This document shows positions 35,944 to 46,259 of a DNA stretch of 64,000 bases, one piece after another. This stretch comes from Pseudomonadota bacterium (GTDB lineage: Bacteria > Pseudomonadota > Gammaproteobacteria > JAKAQQ01). The translations under genes were made by a program, and so were the position numbers. The stretch covers positions 42,744 through 106,743 of the forward strand of contig JAJZIH010000006.1 in assembly GCA_021810635.1 (NCBI GenBank), written 5' to 3'. A model generated the notes under the pieces. The model made no database searches and had not been told where the DNA came from. It saw nothing but the letters and a program-made list of their open reading frames with translations. The number at the start of each line of letters is the position of its first letter. Position 1 is the stretch's first letter.

Positions 35944-36593
35944 GGCTTGGAAGCCCGGCCCAAGGCCTGGCGTCGCGCCACCTGGCGGGCCCGGTTTTCC
36001 TCGACCATCACGCGGATTTCGGCAAGCAGATCCTCGCGGGAGGGGGATTCCGGGTCGGGCTGGGGTGACGTTTTCTGTCCAAACCGGGAGCGGTGACGCT
36101 CATAACGGTACTTCAGCCAGGCAGCTTGGTACCGGACCGGATCCAGCCCGGGATCGGGCATGGGTCCGGGTCGGCCGGTTGATACGCAACCGGGGCTGGT
36201 GGGATCGTCCACGAGCCGGATGCAATCCGTGGGACAGGGGGCGATGCACAGGCCGCAACCCGTGCATTCGCTGAAGAGCACCTCGTGGAGATAGTGCCTC
36301 GCGCCTAAAATGGCATCGACAGGGCAGGCCGGCAGGCAGCGGGCGCAGCCGATGCAGCGGCCGGGATCGATGTGGGCCCGCTTCGGCGGATCCGGGACGG
36401 GGGGCGTGAACGCCTCGGGATCCAGATCCAGGCGTTCGGCGAGCGCCAGAAAGATGGGGAGGCCCCCGGGTCGGCAGCGGTCGGGGGTCGTCTCGCCGTG
36501 CGCGAGAGCTTCCGCATAGGGCCGGCAACCCTCATAACCGCACTGGCGGCATTGCCATTGGGGCAGTACTTCATCCAGACGTTCCGGATCCAT
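35940..36593 (-). CDS. rsxB: RsxB/RnfB-like electron-transport ferredoxin
   Basis: 217 residues. The Fe-S domain at the start (LPQWQCRQCGYEGCRPYAEA) matches the RnfB 4Fe-4S region. Two ferredoxin 4Fe-4S motifs follow: CIGCARCLPACPVDAI and CTGCGLCIAPCPTDCI. It lacks the N-terminal membrane helix of RnfB in complete Rnf complexes, and no rnfA, C, D, G or E is adjacent, so it is the stand-alone type found next to nth. It presumably passes electrons to a redox partner; one proposed partner is endonuclease III or SoxR, which is inference. Confidence 0.88.
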   Translation of the reverse strand: MDPERLDEVLPQWQCRQCGYEGCRPYAEALAHGETTPDRCRPGGLPIFLALAERLDLDPEAFTPPVPDPPKRAHIDPGRCIGCARCLPACPVDAILGARHYLHEVLFSECTGCGLCIAPCPTDCIRLVDDPTSPGCVSTGRPGPMPDPGLDPVRYQAAWLKYRYERHRSRFGQKTSPQPDPESPSREDLLAEIRVMVEENRARQVARRQALGRASKP

Positions 36594-36601
36594 TTTGGAT
36601 C

Positions 36602-38617
36602 TCAGCGCACGATCATTCCGGGCGTGGCCCCGCTGTCCGGGCTCAGGAGAAAAGGGCCGGAGGCACCATCACTGGCTGCAAGAACCATGGCTTCCGAGAC
36701 GCCGAAGCGCATTTTCCGGGGTGCCAGGTTGGCGACCACAACGGTGAGCCGGCCCACCAGGCTTTCCGGAGCATAGGCGGCCTGGATACCGGCGAACACC
36801 GTCCGTTCTTCGTGACCGAGCGAGATCCGGAGGCGCAACAACTTTTCTGAGCCCTCGACCTTTTCGGCGGTGAGGATCCGAGCCACGCGGAGTTCCATCT
36901 GGTTGAAAAAGGTGATATCGATGGGGGCAGGAGATTCGTTCATGGCGAGGGTCTCGGGGGGGGGTGGGGGAAGATCCGTGGATCCGGGATGGATCGTCAC
37001 GCCGGGGACCGGTTCGGCCGAGCGGGTGAGGAGCTGAGTGTAGGGGGGCAGGGGCCGGTCGAGAAGCGGGTGCGCGAGGTCTTCCCAGCGTTCGGTGTCT
37101 ACGCCGAGCCAGGCTTCGGTTCGGGCAACGAGCTCGGGTACGACCGGTTTCAGATAACCGGAAAGCAGCCGAAACAGGTTGAGGGTCTCGGTCGCGATGC
37201 CCCGTGCCCGCTCCGGGTCGTTCTGCCGGGCGCCCCAGGGTGCGCAAGCGGTGAAATACTGGTTGGCCTGGTCGGCGAGATCCATGATGGTCCGCAAGGC
37301 GCGGCTGAAATCGCGTGCCTCGTAGGCGAGACCGATGGGTTTCTGTTCCTGCCAGAACCGGTCATAGAGATCGGGATCCGGCAAGGAACCGGACAGGCGC
37401 GATCCCGAATCCGTGGCCAGGAATGGCGTCGAGCGGGCCGCCAGGTTGACCAGCTTGCCCACGAGGTCGGAGTTGAAACGGCGGAGGAGGGCGGGGAGAT
37501 CGAGGTCGAGATCTTCGATGCCGGCTCCGAGCTTGGTGGCCAGGTAATAGCGCAGCGCTTCGGGGGGGTGGATCTCGGCAAAATCACGGGCCGTGAGAAA
37601 GGTCCCCCGCGACTTGGACATCTTCTGTCCACCCACAGTGAGGAACCCATGGACAAAAAGTCCGCTGGGCAGCCTGAAACCAGCGGCGGCGAGGAGCGCC
37701 GGCCAGAACAGTCCATGAAAGTAAATGATGTCCTTGCCGAGGAAGTGATAAAGCTCGGTTGGGGAATCCGCTTTCAGCCAATCGGTGAAAACCGTCCCAG
37801 GATGGGCATGGGCCCAGGCACTGAAACTCGCGAGATATCCGATCGGGGCGTCCAGCCAGACATAGAAGAACTGGCCGGGCCTGTCCGGAATGGGAAAACC
37901 GAAGTACGGTGAGTCGCGGGTGATGTCCCAGTCCCGGAGCTCCCCGCCCATCCACTCGTCGAGTTTCCTCGCGACCCCGCGGTCGAGCGTGCCCTGGTGG
38001 ACGAACTGCCGGAGCCGGTCGTGAAACCCTTCAAGGCGGACGAAAACGTGCTCGGTCTCCCGCATTTCCGGGGTTTTCCCGGACAGGATCGAATGCGGCG
38101 AAACCAGTTCGCTGGGCGAGTAGCTGGCGCCGCAGACCTCACAGTTGTCCCCGTACTGATCGAGGGCGCCACAGCGCGGGCACGTGCCCCGGATGTAGCG
38201 GTCCGGGAGGAACAGGCACGCCTCGGGATCGTACATCTGCTGAATGTTGCGGATGGCCAGATGCTGGCCGGTTTTCAGGGCTTCATAGAATTGCAGGACG
38301 AGGGTGTGGTTTTCCGGCGAGTGGGTGGAGTGGTAATGGTCGAAGCGAATGCCAAAACGGACGAAATCCGAGAGGTGGTCCGCCTGGACGCCTGCAATCA
38401 GCTGTTCGGGAGGGATGCCCTCCTGGGCCGCCTTGAGCATGATCGGCGTGCCATGCGCGTCATCGGCGCAGACAAAGACGACTGCATGCCCGCGCAGGCG
38501 CATGTAGCGAACCCAGATATCGGCCTGGATGGCCTCGAGCAAATGCCCGAGGTGGAGGGGGCCATTGGCGTAAGGAAGGGCTGTGGTGGCGAGAATGGAG
38601 CGTGATGAGGGGGGCAC
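36602..38617 (-). CDS. metG: Methionyl-tRNA synthetase
   Basis: 671 residues, long form. Class I signature ALPYANGPLHLGHLLEAIQADIW; zinc knuckle CPRCGALDQYGDNCEVCGASY; KMSKS in GGQKMSKSRGTFL; and a C-terminal tRNA-binding (OB) domain (ITFFNQMELRVARILTAEKV to the end), typical of dimeric bacterial MetRS. It charges initiator and elongator tRNA-Met. First gene of metG-rsxB-nth, with 8 bases to rsxB. Confidence 0.96.
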   Translation of the reverse strand: MPPSSRSILATTALPYANGPLHLGHLLEAIQADIWVRYMRLRGHAVVFVCADDAHGTPIMLKAAQEGIPPEQLIAGVQADHLSDFVRFGIRFDHYHSTHSPENHTLVLQFYEALKTGQHLAIRNIQQMYDPEACLFLPDRYIRGTCPRCGALDQYGDNCEVCGASYSPSELVSPHSILSGKTPEMRETEHVFVRLEGFHDRLRQFVHQGTLDRGVARKLDEWMGGELRDWDITRDSPYFGFPIPDRPGQFFYVWLDAPIGYLASFSAWAHAHPGTVFTDWLKADSPTELYHFLGKDIIYFHGLFWPALLAAAGFRLPSGLFVHGFLTVGGQKMSKSRGTFLTARDFAEIHPPEALRYYLATKLGAGIEDLDLDLPALLRRFNSDLVGKLVNLAARSTPFLATDSGSRLSGSLPDPDLYDRFWQEQKPIGLAYEARDFSRALRTIMDLADQANQYFTACAPWGARQNDPERARGIATETLNLFRLLSGYLKPVVPELVARTEAWLGVDTERWEDLAHPLLDRPLPPYTQLLTRSAEPVPGVTIHPGSTDLPPPPPETLAMNESPAPIDITFFNQMELRVARILTAEKVEGSEKLLRLRISLGHEERTVFAGIQAAYAPESLVGRLTVVVANLAPRKMRFGVSEAMVLAASDGASGPFLLSPDSGATPGMIVR

Positions 38618-39419
38618 GAACGGGTCCGGTTGGCTCGAAATTCCGAGTCTCTAGGATACCTTGGCGGCCCTGCATCTGTTTATAGGCCGGTGCCATATGG
38701 AGTGAAACCCAGATTTCCCATGAGCCCCAACGGTCATCGCCTGAGGCGACAGGGAACTGATCGAGGGCATGCTGGATCACGCTGGTTTGACGAAGCCCTG
38801 CCTGTAAGATCCTGCTGGGACTGGGCTGGGACTGGGCTGGGACTGGGCCGGACCAGGGAGGATTGCCCTGATGCAGCCTCAGGTGTGGGATCAATCGTTG
38901 ATGACGTTTGTGTCCGTTATGCGCCGGGTGGCGATCCGCGGGTCGCGACCGGGCAATCATCGCCGGCGAACAAGGCCTGTCCCTTCTCGACAGCACCGTG
39001 GGCCGACTGAGTGGAAAGTGCGAGTGGTCCTGCGGCACGTTGACAACCGCGACACCGATAACGCGTTTCTCGGAGAGTGGCGCAAAACCGGTGATTCAGG
39101 GCAAGACTTTCTCGTGATTCGCCAATGCCCCCGCCTTGGATGGTACCGATTCGCCTCATTCGTCACGGACCGCGATCGGCCAGCGTAAGAGATCCCCTTG
39201 CGCCACCCGGATCGCGCAAGCGTGCACTCGGGCGGGTCGATTCCGCAGGAACCGAGTGGTGGCCGGATCCGAAAGACTGCCCCGGTTCTTCAATCATTGG
39301 CTGAACTTTTTTTTTGTCCGCCGGTCAACGGTACGACCCCTAAATGTCCACGGATCCGGGGAACATGAGGGCTTCCCCCTCCACCCTCCGCCAGCTTGAT
39401 AAAGTTGAAGAATGGGGTC
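38618..39419. other. Gene-free region between metG and the RND operon
   Basis: About 800 bases without a recognisable gene. It contains a short tandem repeat, three copies of the 11-mer CTGGGACTGGG at 38815-38847. No family similarity is seen on either strand. Confidence 0.5.
38815..38847. repeat. Tandem repeat, 3 x 11 bp
   Basis: Three exact head-to-tail copies of CTGGGACTGGG in the gap between metG and the RND operon. Too short to be a CRISPR array. Confidence 0.85.
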
Positions 39420-39447
39420 TTGTTTTAGTGTTGTAGTTATGTATAAT
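39420..39447 (+). promoter_or_regulatory. Sigma70-type promoter of the RND efflux operon
   Basis: TTGTTT (39420-39425), 16 nt, TATAAT (39442-39447, full consensus -10). The start site would be near 39454, about 33 bases before the adaptor start codon. Confidence 0.65.
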
Positions 39448-39486
39448 AACCGACAGTCATCCATTCCACTCATCAAAGTCTGGTTC

Positions 39487-40635
39487 ATGAAAAAGCCATT
39501 TAAACTCGCGAAAAACCGATATTGGATCGTTTTGGCGTCCGCCATTGTCATTTTCGGCGGGCTGTGGGGCTTCAATCTTTACCGAGAGCAGGCGATACGG
39601 TCCTTTTTCCGCCACTACGTTCCGCCTCCCGTGGTGGTGGCCACGACCCGCGTCCGGAGCTTCCGCTGGCGGCATGTGATCAAGACCGTGGGCAGCGTGG
39701 AGGCGGTCCAGTCCGTCGCGCTGTCCCCGGACCTCTCGGGTCAGGTCACGGGCATTTTTTTCCATTCCGGCGAGTTTGTCCGGAAGGGGACGCAGCTCGT
39801 CGCGCTCAACGATGTCGAGGAAGAGGCCACCCTGCGGTCGCTGGTGGCGACCACGGCCCTCGACCGGCTCCAGTACGTGCGCCAGAAGGAACTGCTGACC
39901 CGGAACCTCACGGCTCTCTCCAGCTTCGATACCGCTCGGGCGGCTTACCAGAGTGCCCGGGCCGATGCCGCCTCGGAGGCGGCCGTGATCGCCAACATGC
40001 AGGTCCGAGCGCCCTTCAGCGGACGGTTGGGCATCCGGTTGGTCAATCTTGGCCAGTACCTGACCGCGGGCACCACGGTCGCGACCCTGACACGGGTCGC
40101 CCCGTTGTATGTATCGTTTCATCTGCCCGAGCAGGACATCAGTCGGCTGCACCCGGATCAGAGGGTGCGGCTTTCCCTTCCGGCCGACCCGGGACGGCGC
40201 TTTTCGGGACAGGTTTCCGTGATCAATCCGACCGTCAACTCCGCGACCCGCCTGATCCACGTTTTGGCCCGTTTCAAGAACACTCACGGGTGGCTCAAAG
40301 CGGGCATGTTCGGACGCCTCACGGTTCTCGGCCGCCACCGGGTTCAGGTGACGGCCATTCCGAGAATCGCGGTAAGTTACAGCCTCTACGGGGATACCGT
40401 CTGGGTTGTCGATCCACCGCCGGCACACGTGGAGACCCCCAAGCCGGTCCTGCCGACCGTCCGCCAGGTTTTTGTCAAACCGGGATTCTCCCATGGAGCG
40501 TGGGTGGCGATCGCCCACGGCCTGGCCCCGGGCATGGAGATCGTGACACAGGGCCAGATCAAGCTCCACAAGGGGGACCGGATCCGGATCAATAACGGAA
40601 TCCGGGTGGTGCCGGAAGCCGGATCCCACCCATGA
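39487..40635 (+). CDS. RND efflux periplasmic adaptor (membrane fusion protein)
   Basis: 382 residues from ATG 39487. One N-terminal membrane helix (YWIVLASAIVIFGGLWGF) anchors it in the inner membrane. Barrel-sandwich hybrid halves are AVQSVALSPDLSGQVTGIFF and VRAPFSGRLGIRLVNLGQYL, on either side of an alpha-hairpin; a beta-barrel domain follows (LSLPADPGRRFSGQVSVINP). It links the RND pump to an outer-membrane channel. The frame opens at 39412 but the promoter lies there. The stop overlaps the pump start by four bases. Resembles the MexH-type group; the substrate is unknown. Confidence 0.88.
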   Translation: MKKPFKLAKNRYWIVLASAIVIFGGLWGFNLYREQAIRSFFRHYVPPPVVVATTRVRSFRWRHVIKTVGSVEAVQSVALSPDLSGQVTGIFFHSGEFVRKGTQLVALNDVEEEATLRSLVATTALDRLQYVRQKELLTRNLTALSSFDTARAAYQSARADAASEAAVIANMQVRAPFSGRLGIRLVNLGQYLTAGTTVATLTRVAPLYVSFHLPEQDISRLHPDQRVRLSLPADPGRRFSGQVSVINPTVNSATRLIHVLARFKNTHGWLKAGMFGRLTVLGRHRVQVTAIPRIAVSYSLYGDTVWVVDPPPAHVETPKPVLPTVRQVFVKPGFSHGAWVAIAHGLAPGMEIVTQGQIKLHKGDRIRINNGIRVVPEAGSHP

Positions 40636-43600
40636 AATTCACTGACTATTTCGTCAAACGCCCGGTTTTGTCTTCGGTTCTGGCCCTCCTCATCTTTTTC
40701 ATGGGGTTCCGGTCGATTTTCGAGATCGGGCTGCGCCAGTACCCGAAGACCAAAACGGCCGTCGTCAGCGTATCGACAGCCTACCCCGGAGCCAGCGCAT
40801 CACTCATGCAGGGCTTTGTCACGACCCCCCTGGAACGGGCCATTGCGGCAACCCAGGGTATTGCCTACATGACGTCCTCGAGCAGCGAAGGATCGAGTTC
40901 GATCACCGTCCACATGCATCTTAACTACAGCGCCAACAAGGCCCTGACCCAGATCACCGAGGCGGTCAATCAGGTGCGAAATATCCTGCCGGCCGCGAGC
41001 CAGTCCCCCGTCATCCAGGTGTCGACCGGCGAGCGAACCTCGCTCATGTACCTGAGCTTCTACAGTCATGAAATGACGATGCCGGCGATTGCCGACTATC
41101 TGACCCGGGTGGTGGAACCCGAACTCGAGTCGGTGAACGGTGTAGCCTCTGCCCAGATCATGGGCTATCCCTTTGCCATGAGGATCTGGCTCAACCCCTA
41201 CCGTCTGGCGGCCTATCACCTGACACCGGCCCAGGTGGTCCAGGCGATCACGAGCAACAACTACATTGCCGCAGTGGGGCGGACCAAGTCCCACCATATC
41301 GCCATCAACATCAACGCCGAGACGGGACTCCATTCCGCCCGAGCCTTTCGCCGCCTGATCGTGGCCCACCAGGGACACGCGCTCATCCGTCTGGGGGATC
41401 TCGGCCGGGTGGATTTGGGTGCCGAGAACTATAACGGGCGGTTCCTTTTCGACGGCCGGTCCGCCGTCGCCATCGGCATCGACACGGCCCCCAACGCCAA
41501 TCCCCTGAGTGTGGCCAGCACGATCCGCCGCCTGATGCCCAGGATCCGCCAGCAGTTGCCTCCTTCGCTCCACGCCGCCGTCGCCTTCGACGCCAGCCAG
41601 TTCATCCGTAGCTCCATTCACGACGTGCTGGTGACCTTGATCGAGGCGGCCCTCATCGTCATCGTGATCATCTTCCTGTTTCTGGGATCAGTCCGGGCGG
41701 TTTTGATTCCCGTCGTCACGATCCCGCTGTCCCTGATCGGGGTGGTTTTCATCATGTGGCTTCTGGGCTACACCCTGAACCTCCTGACGCTTTTGGCCCT
41801 GGTCCTGGCCATTGGCCTCGTCGTGGATGACGCGATTGTCGTGGTCGAAAACATTCACCGGCACATCGAGGAGGGGCATCCCCCGTTTGAATCGGCCCTC
41901 CTGGGGGGACGCGAGATCGCCGGTCCCGTCATCGGTATGACTTTGACGCTTGCGGCGGTGTATGCGCCGATCGGATTTCAGACCGGGATCACGGGGAGCC
42001 TGTTTCGCGAGTTTGCCTTCACCCTGGCGGGAGCCGTGCTCATTTCCGGCTTTTTGGCCCTGACGCTCTCTCCCATGATGTGTTCCCGCCTGCTCAAGGA
42101 GAGCCAGGCAGAGGGTTTCCTCGCCACCCGTCTGGACCGGGTCTTCGAGATCATCCGTGGCATTTATGCCCGTACGCTGGAACGGGCCCTGGACCGACGC
42201 TGGGTGACTGCGCTGATCGGACTCATGGTCCTGGCCAGCCTGTGGATGCTCTACCACGGGGCCAAGCACGAACTCGCTCCCACCGAAGACCAGGGGGTGG
42301 TGTTTATCCAGGCCAGTGCGAGCCGGACGGCGACCGTGGGATACCTTTCGGACTATCTGCAGGCGCTGAATCACACGTTCACCAAGATCCCGGACGTCGA
42401 GCACAGTTTCATGGGAGCGGGGTTCGGTGGCGGCAACACCGTGTTCGCGGGGGTCACGCTCACCCCCTGGGATGACCGCAACCACTCGGCCGGTCAGATC
42501 CAGGTCCGCCTGCAGAAGGTCCTGGACCGGATGGCGGGGATTCGCGGTTATGCGGGATTGCCGCCGGCCCTGCCGGGAACCGGGGGAGGGGCGCCCGTCG
42601 AGTTTGTCGTGACTTCAACCGGGTCCTATGCCCATCTCTACCGCGCTTCCGAACAACTCAAGGCGGCTGCGGTCAAAAGCGGTCTGTTCTCCTTCATCGA
42701 AAATTCACTGAAGTTTGACAACCCGCAGTACCAGATCCGGGTCAATCGCGCGCTGGCCGCACAGGACGGTCTGGCCATGAGCGACGTGGGCAGCGCCCTG
42801 GCCGACCTGCTCAGCGGAGGATACATCGACCACTTCAGCCTCGGTGGGGAAAGCTACCGGGTGATCCCCCAGATCGAACAACGGGACCGCTTCAACGCGC
42901 GTGACCTCAACCGTTACGAGGTGGCGGCGGCCAATGGCACGCTGGTTCCGCTGAACGACATCGTGACACTCAAGGCTGAAGTCGTCCCGAATTCGCTGGA
43001 TCGCTTCGACCAGATGAACTCCACCGAACTCGACGGGGTCATGAAACCCGGGGTTTCCCTGGGCGAGGCGCTCAATTTCCTGCGCCGGACGGCCCGCTCC
43101 GTTTTGCCCAAGACCTTCGGCATTCACTACGCCGGGCTCTCGCGCCAGTATGAAAAGCAGGGGCAGGCCCTGATGGTGACCTTTTTCTTCGCGCTCATCG
43201 TGATCTTCCTGGTCCTGGCCGGCCTGTTCGAAAGTTTCCGCGACCCCTGGATTGTCCTCGTGAGTGTCCCCATGTCCATTTCCGGGGCTCTGCTCTTCCT
43301 CAACCTGGGTTTTGCCTCGGTCAACATCTATACGCAGATCGGGCTGATCACCCTGATGGGACTCATCAGCAAGCATGGAATTCTGATGACCCAGTTCGCC
43401 AACGACCTGCAGCGCCACGAAGGCCTGAACCGGCGACAGGCGATCCAGAAGGCGGCGACGATCCGCCTGCGCCCGATCCTCATGACCACCGCCGCCATGG
43501 TGATGGGGGTGGTTCCGCTGATTGTCTCCACCGGGGCCGGAGCAGCCAGCCGCTATGACATCGGACTCGTCATTGCCACGGGCCTTCTGATCGGAACCGC

Positions 43601-43700
43601 CTTTACCCTGTTCATGGTGCCGACCGTTTATAGCTGGATGGCCCACGAATGGCCAGCTCCGGGTTCCTCCGGGAGTCCGCTCCAGCCGACCCGGGGATAA
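40632..43700 (+). CDS. RND-family inner-membrane efflux pump (HAE1 type)
   Basis: 1022 residues with 12 membrane helices and two large periplasmic loops. N-terminal FTDYFVKRPVLSSVLALLI; helix 4 carries the proton-relay aspartates in GLVVDDAIVVVENIHRHIEE; helix 10 region includes the lysine-containing TLMGLISKHGILMTQFAN. The porter domain segments GQALMVTFFFALIVIFLVLA and MTTAAMVMGVVPLIVSTGAG are typical. It exports hydrophobic compounds by proton antiport. No outer-membrane TolC-like gene is adjacent, so the channel must be shared. Cotranscribed with the adaptor (ATGA overlap). Confidence 0.9.
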   Translation: MKFTDYFVKRPVLSSVLALLIFFMGFRSIFEIGLRQYPKTKTAVVSVSTAYPGASASLMQGFVTTPLERAIAATQGIAYMTSSSSEGSSSITVHMHLNYSANKALTQITEAVNQVRNILPAASQSPVIQVSTGERTSLMYLSFYSHEMTMPAIADYLTRVVEPELESVNGVASAQIMGYPFAMRIWLNPYRLAAYHLTPAQVVQAITSNNYIAAVGRTKSHHIAININAETGLHSARAFRRLIVAHQGHALIRLGDLGRVDLGAENYNGRFLFDGRSAVAIGIDTAPNANPLSVASTIRRLMPRIRQQLPPSLHAAVAFDASQFIRSSIHDVLVTLIEAALIVIVIIFLFLGSVRAVLIPVVTIPLSLIGVVFIMWLLGYTLNLLTLLALVLAIGLVVDDAIVVVENIHRHIEEGHPPFESALLGGREIAGPVIGMTLTLAAVYAPIGFQTGITGSLFREFAFTLAGAVLISGFLALTLSPMMCSRLLKESQAEGFLATRLDRVFEIIRGIYARTLERALDRRWVTALIGLMVLASLWMLYHGAKHELAPTEDQGVVFIQASASRTATVGYLSDYLQALNHTFTKIPDVEHSFMGAGFGGGNTVFAGVTLTPWDDRNHSAGQIQVRLQKVLDRMAGIRGYAGLPPALPGTGGGAPVEFVVTSTGSYAHLYRASEQLKAAAVKSGLFSFIENSLKFDNPQYQIRVNRALAAQDGLAMSDVGSALADLLSGGYIDHFSLGGESYRVIPQIEQRDRFNARDLNRYEVAAANGTLVPLNDIVTLKAEVVPNSLDRFDQMNSTELDGVMKPGVSLGEALNFLRRTARSVLPKTFGIHYAGLSRQYEKQGQALMVTFFFALIVIFLVLAGLFESFRDPWIVLVSVPMSISGALLFLNLGFASVNIYTQIGLITLMGLISKHGILMTQFANDLQRHEGLNRRQAIQKAATIRLRPILMTTAAMVMGVVPLIVSTGAGAASRYDIGLVIATGLLIGTAFTLFMVPTVYSWMAHEWPAPGSSGSPLQPTRG

Positions 43701-43820
43701 GACTTCCGGCGGCCCAGGGAGGCTGGAATGAAGGATCCAGGATCCGGGAGGTATCATGATGGCGGATGTGCCGCCTCCGGTTGCACCCGTCCTGTGGCCT
43801 CAGCCTACGGAGTTCGAGAA

Positions 43821-44909
43821 ATGGCAGAGCAATCCATGACCGGGGAGGCCGATCAGCGCTTCCTCGATTCCATCGCACACCCGGCACTCCCGGGGCGCTT
43901 TCTGTCACTGACGGCCCGGATCGAGCGGGTGGGACCGGACGGCTACCGGCTGGTTTTGGCCCACCCAATCGGCGAGTTTTGCGGACAATACGAACAACCG
44001 GTGCGGGCAGCTCTGGAACAGGCCTCCGGCAGAACCATTGCGCTCGAAACGGTGATCCGCATCCCCGTCTTCCCGAAGCACGGGAACCAGCCGGTTCCCG
44101 AAGGGGTTCACAACCTCTTGGCCGTGGCGTCGGCCAAGGGGGGTGTCGGCAAGTCCACGGTGGCCGTGAATCTGGCTCTGGCCCTGTCCCGGCTCGGAGC
44201 CCGGGTCGGGATTCTCGATGCCGATATTTACGGCCCCAGCCTGCCCGCCATGCTGGGGATCGACCGCGGACAACCGGTCGGGACCGATGGTCAGAAACTC
44301 GAACCCGTGATCCGTCACGGCCTTGCGTGTATGAGCATCGGTCTTCTGGTCGATACGGATCAGGCGATGATCTGGCGCGGCCCGATGGTGACTCAGGCCC
44401 TGCAGCAACTGCTTTACCAGACGCACTGGCCGGAACTCGATTATCTGGTGATCGATCTCCCCCCGGGCACCGGCGACATCCAGTTGACCCTGTCCCAGCG
44501 GGTTCCTCTGAGCGGTGCGCTCATCGTGACCACCCCCCAGGACATTTCCGTGCTGGACGCACGGAGGGGAATCCGCATGTTCGAGAAGGTCCGGGTTCCG
44601 GTTCTCGGAATCGTGGAGAACATGGCGACCTTCCGCTGTCCGCACTGCGGGGGGGAAAGCACGGTCTTCGGAACCGGGGGAGGGCGGACTCTGGCCACGG
44701 AATGCGGAGTGGGTAACTTGGGCAGCCTGCCACTCGTTCCCGGCCTTTGCGAACGGATGGACGAGGGTGCCCCTCCGGTCGTTTCCGAGCCGCAATCGGA
44801 GCTGGCGCAACGGTTCGTTGCCCTTGCGCACGAAGTGGGGTCGTTGCTGGCGGTATCGCTGGCCCAAACCGCTGCCACCACCCCGTCGATCCTCGTGGAG
44901 GATGCCTGA
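43821..44909 (+). CDS. apbC: Fe-S cluster carrier ATPase ApbC/Mrp
   Basis: 362 residues from ATG 43821. A weak N-terminal MIP18-like region ([15 protein letters not shown]), then the ParA/MinD-like ATPase: Walker [64 protein letters not shown], and cluster-binding C-x2-C in FRCPHCGG. It carries 4Fe-4S clusters to apo-proteins. dcd begins 1 base after the stop. Upstream in-frame codons back to 43728 lack family likeness. Confidence 0.92.
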   Translation: MAEQSMTGEADQRFLDSIAHPALPGRFLSLTARIERVGPDGYRLVLAHPIGEFCGQYEQPVRAALEQASGRTIALETVIRIPVFPKHGNQPVPEGVHNLLAVASAKGGVGKSTVAVNLALALSRLGARVGILDADIYGPSLPAMLGIDRGQPVGTDGQKLEPVIRHGLACMSIGLLVDTDQAMIWRGPMVTQALQQLLYQTHWPELDYLVIDLPPGTGDIQLTLSQRVPLSGALIVTTPQDISVLDARRGIRMFEKVRVPVLGIVENMATFRCPHCGGESTVFGTGGGRTLATECGVGNLGSLPLVPGLCERMDEGAPPVVSEPQSELAQRFVALAHEVGSLLAVSLAQTAATTPSILVEDA

Positions 44910-44910
44910 G

Positions 44911-45477
44911 ATGGGTCTCAAGTCCGACCGTTGGATCCGTGAAATGGCCCATTCTTCACGCATGATCGAACCGTTCGAATCCGGCCAGGTCCGGACGAAC
45001 GGAGAGGGGCGGACGGTGTCGTTCGGCACCTCGAGTTACGGATACGATGTCCGCTGCGCCGACGAGTTCAAGATTTTTACCAACATCAACTCGGCAGTTG
45101 TCGACCCCAAGAATTTTTCAGCTTCGAGTTTTGTCGATTTCCGCGGCAGCGTCTGCATCATCCCGCCCAACTCTTTTGCCCTGGCTCGGACGGTCGAGTA
45201 TTTCCGGATCCCCCGCAACGTGTTGACCATCTGTCTGGGGAAGTCGACCTATGCCCGCTGCGGGATCATTGTCAATGTCACACCCCTGGAACCGGAGTGG
45301 GAGGGGCATGTCACCCTCGAGTTCTCGAATACCACACCGCTTCCCGCACGGATCTATGCCAACGAGGGGGTTGCCCAGATGCTGTTTTTCGAGGCGGACG
45401 AGAGCTGCGAGGTGTCGTACCGGGACCGGGGCGGGAAGTATCAGGGTCAGAAAGGGGTGACCTTGCCCAAGACCTGA
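44911..45477 (+). CDS. dcd: dCTP deaminase
   Basis: 188 residues. Family motifs are continuous: [16 protein letters not shown], the catalytic region [40 protein letters not shown], and the C-terminal [19 protein letters not shown]. It converts dCTP to dUTP for thymidylate synthesis. One base separates it from apbC. The last 31 bases overlap the convergent DUF3108 gene. Confidence 0.96.
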   Translation: MGLKSDRWIREMAHSSRMIEPFESGQVRTNGEGRTVSFGTSSYGYDVRCADEFKIFTNINSAVVDPKNFSASSFVDFRGSVCIIPPNSFALARTVEYFRIPRNVLTICLGKSTYARCGIIVNVTPLEPEWEGHVTLEFSNTTPLPARIYANEGVAQMLFFEADESCEVSYRDRGGKYQGQKGVTLPKT

Positions 45478-46256
45478 GCACGGCTCCGGACGGGTGATCG
45501 GGATGGGAGGGAACTGAAACGGAGCAGGCGCAACGTGATCGTGGGGTGGTGATGGCGTTTGTCCCGGGCGACGACCGGGATTTCGCCGAGGGCCGGTGCA
45601 CACCAAAAGATCAGCAGGGCTCCCTTGCGGGTTCGGGCGACGTATTCGATCGTCTGGAAGACCCCGGCGGGGGTGCGCCAGGCCCGTTGCCCCTTCCGGG
45701 TCACGACATAATGGTGCACGTGATTGTGGTTGACCACGAGAAAGGAAGCCGGCGGTTTGCCGGTGCGCACGAGATCACGGCTAAGCGCGATCTGGGCGGT
45801 CAGGCGGTCCAGCATGCCGGGGCGGAGCGGAAAGGTTTTCCGCTTGGATCCCACCCGCGAGTAGACCGTCCGCTTCGGCCAGTCGAACCGAACTTCCTGG
45901 TCATGCCGTGCGCTCCGGCCCGGTTCCGTGAGCCGGTACGTCAGCGGTTCGAGCCGGCCGTCCGGTCGGAGGCGGAAGCGGCTCGTCTCCTCGAGGCGGA
46001 CGTTTTCAAAGAGGGCGAACAAGCCGTTGGGGCGTGAGAAGGAATGGCACCACCAGGTGCCATTGGCTTTCCGCTGCAGTGTGATTCTGGAATGGCCGAT
46101 GCCGAAACCGTCGAGATAGACACTGTAGGTGGCCTGGTAGGGGGTGAGGCCCGAGCGGGGGTCCAGGTGTGCATCGGCCGGAACCACAAGTCCGCAAAGC
46201 AAGGGAAGGAAGCCCAAAGCCAATACAGTCGCGACGGGAAGGCGGATCGGAGGCAT
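45447..46256 (-). CDS. DUF3108 exported protein downstream of purN
   Basis: 269 residues with a signal peptide ([21 protein letters not shown]). The body has the DUF3108 pattern: [50 protein letters not shown]. Function unknown; DUF3108 proteins are predicted periplasmic beta-rich proteins and very often follow purM-purN, as here (3-base gap to purN). The 3' end overlaps dcd. Confidence 0.8.
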   Translation of the reverse strand: MPPIRLPVATVLALGFLPLLCGLVVPADAHLDPRSGLTPYQATYSVYLDGFGIGHSRITLQRKANGTWWCHSFSRPNGLFALFENVRLEETSRFRLRPDGRLEPLTYRLTEPGRSARHDQEVRFDWPKRTVYSRVGSKRKTFPLRPGMLDRLTAQIALSRDLVRTGKPPASFLVVNHNHVHHYVVTRKGQRAWRTPAGVFQTIEYVARTRKGALLIFWCAPALGEIPVVARDKRHHHPTITLRLLRFSSLPSRSPVRSRAQVLGKVTPF

Positions 46257-46259
46257 CGC

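Noticed and set aside
38815..38847. CRISPR-like repeat
   Set aside because: Three contiguous 11-mers with no spacers and no cas genes in the window.
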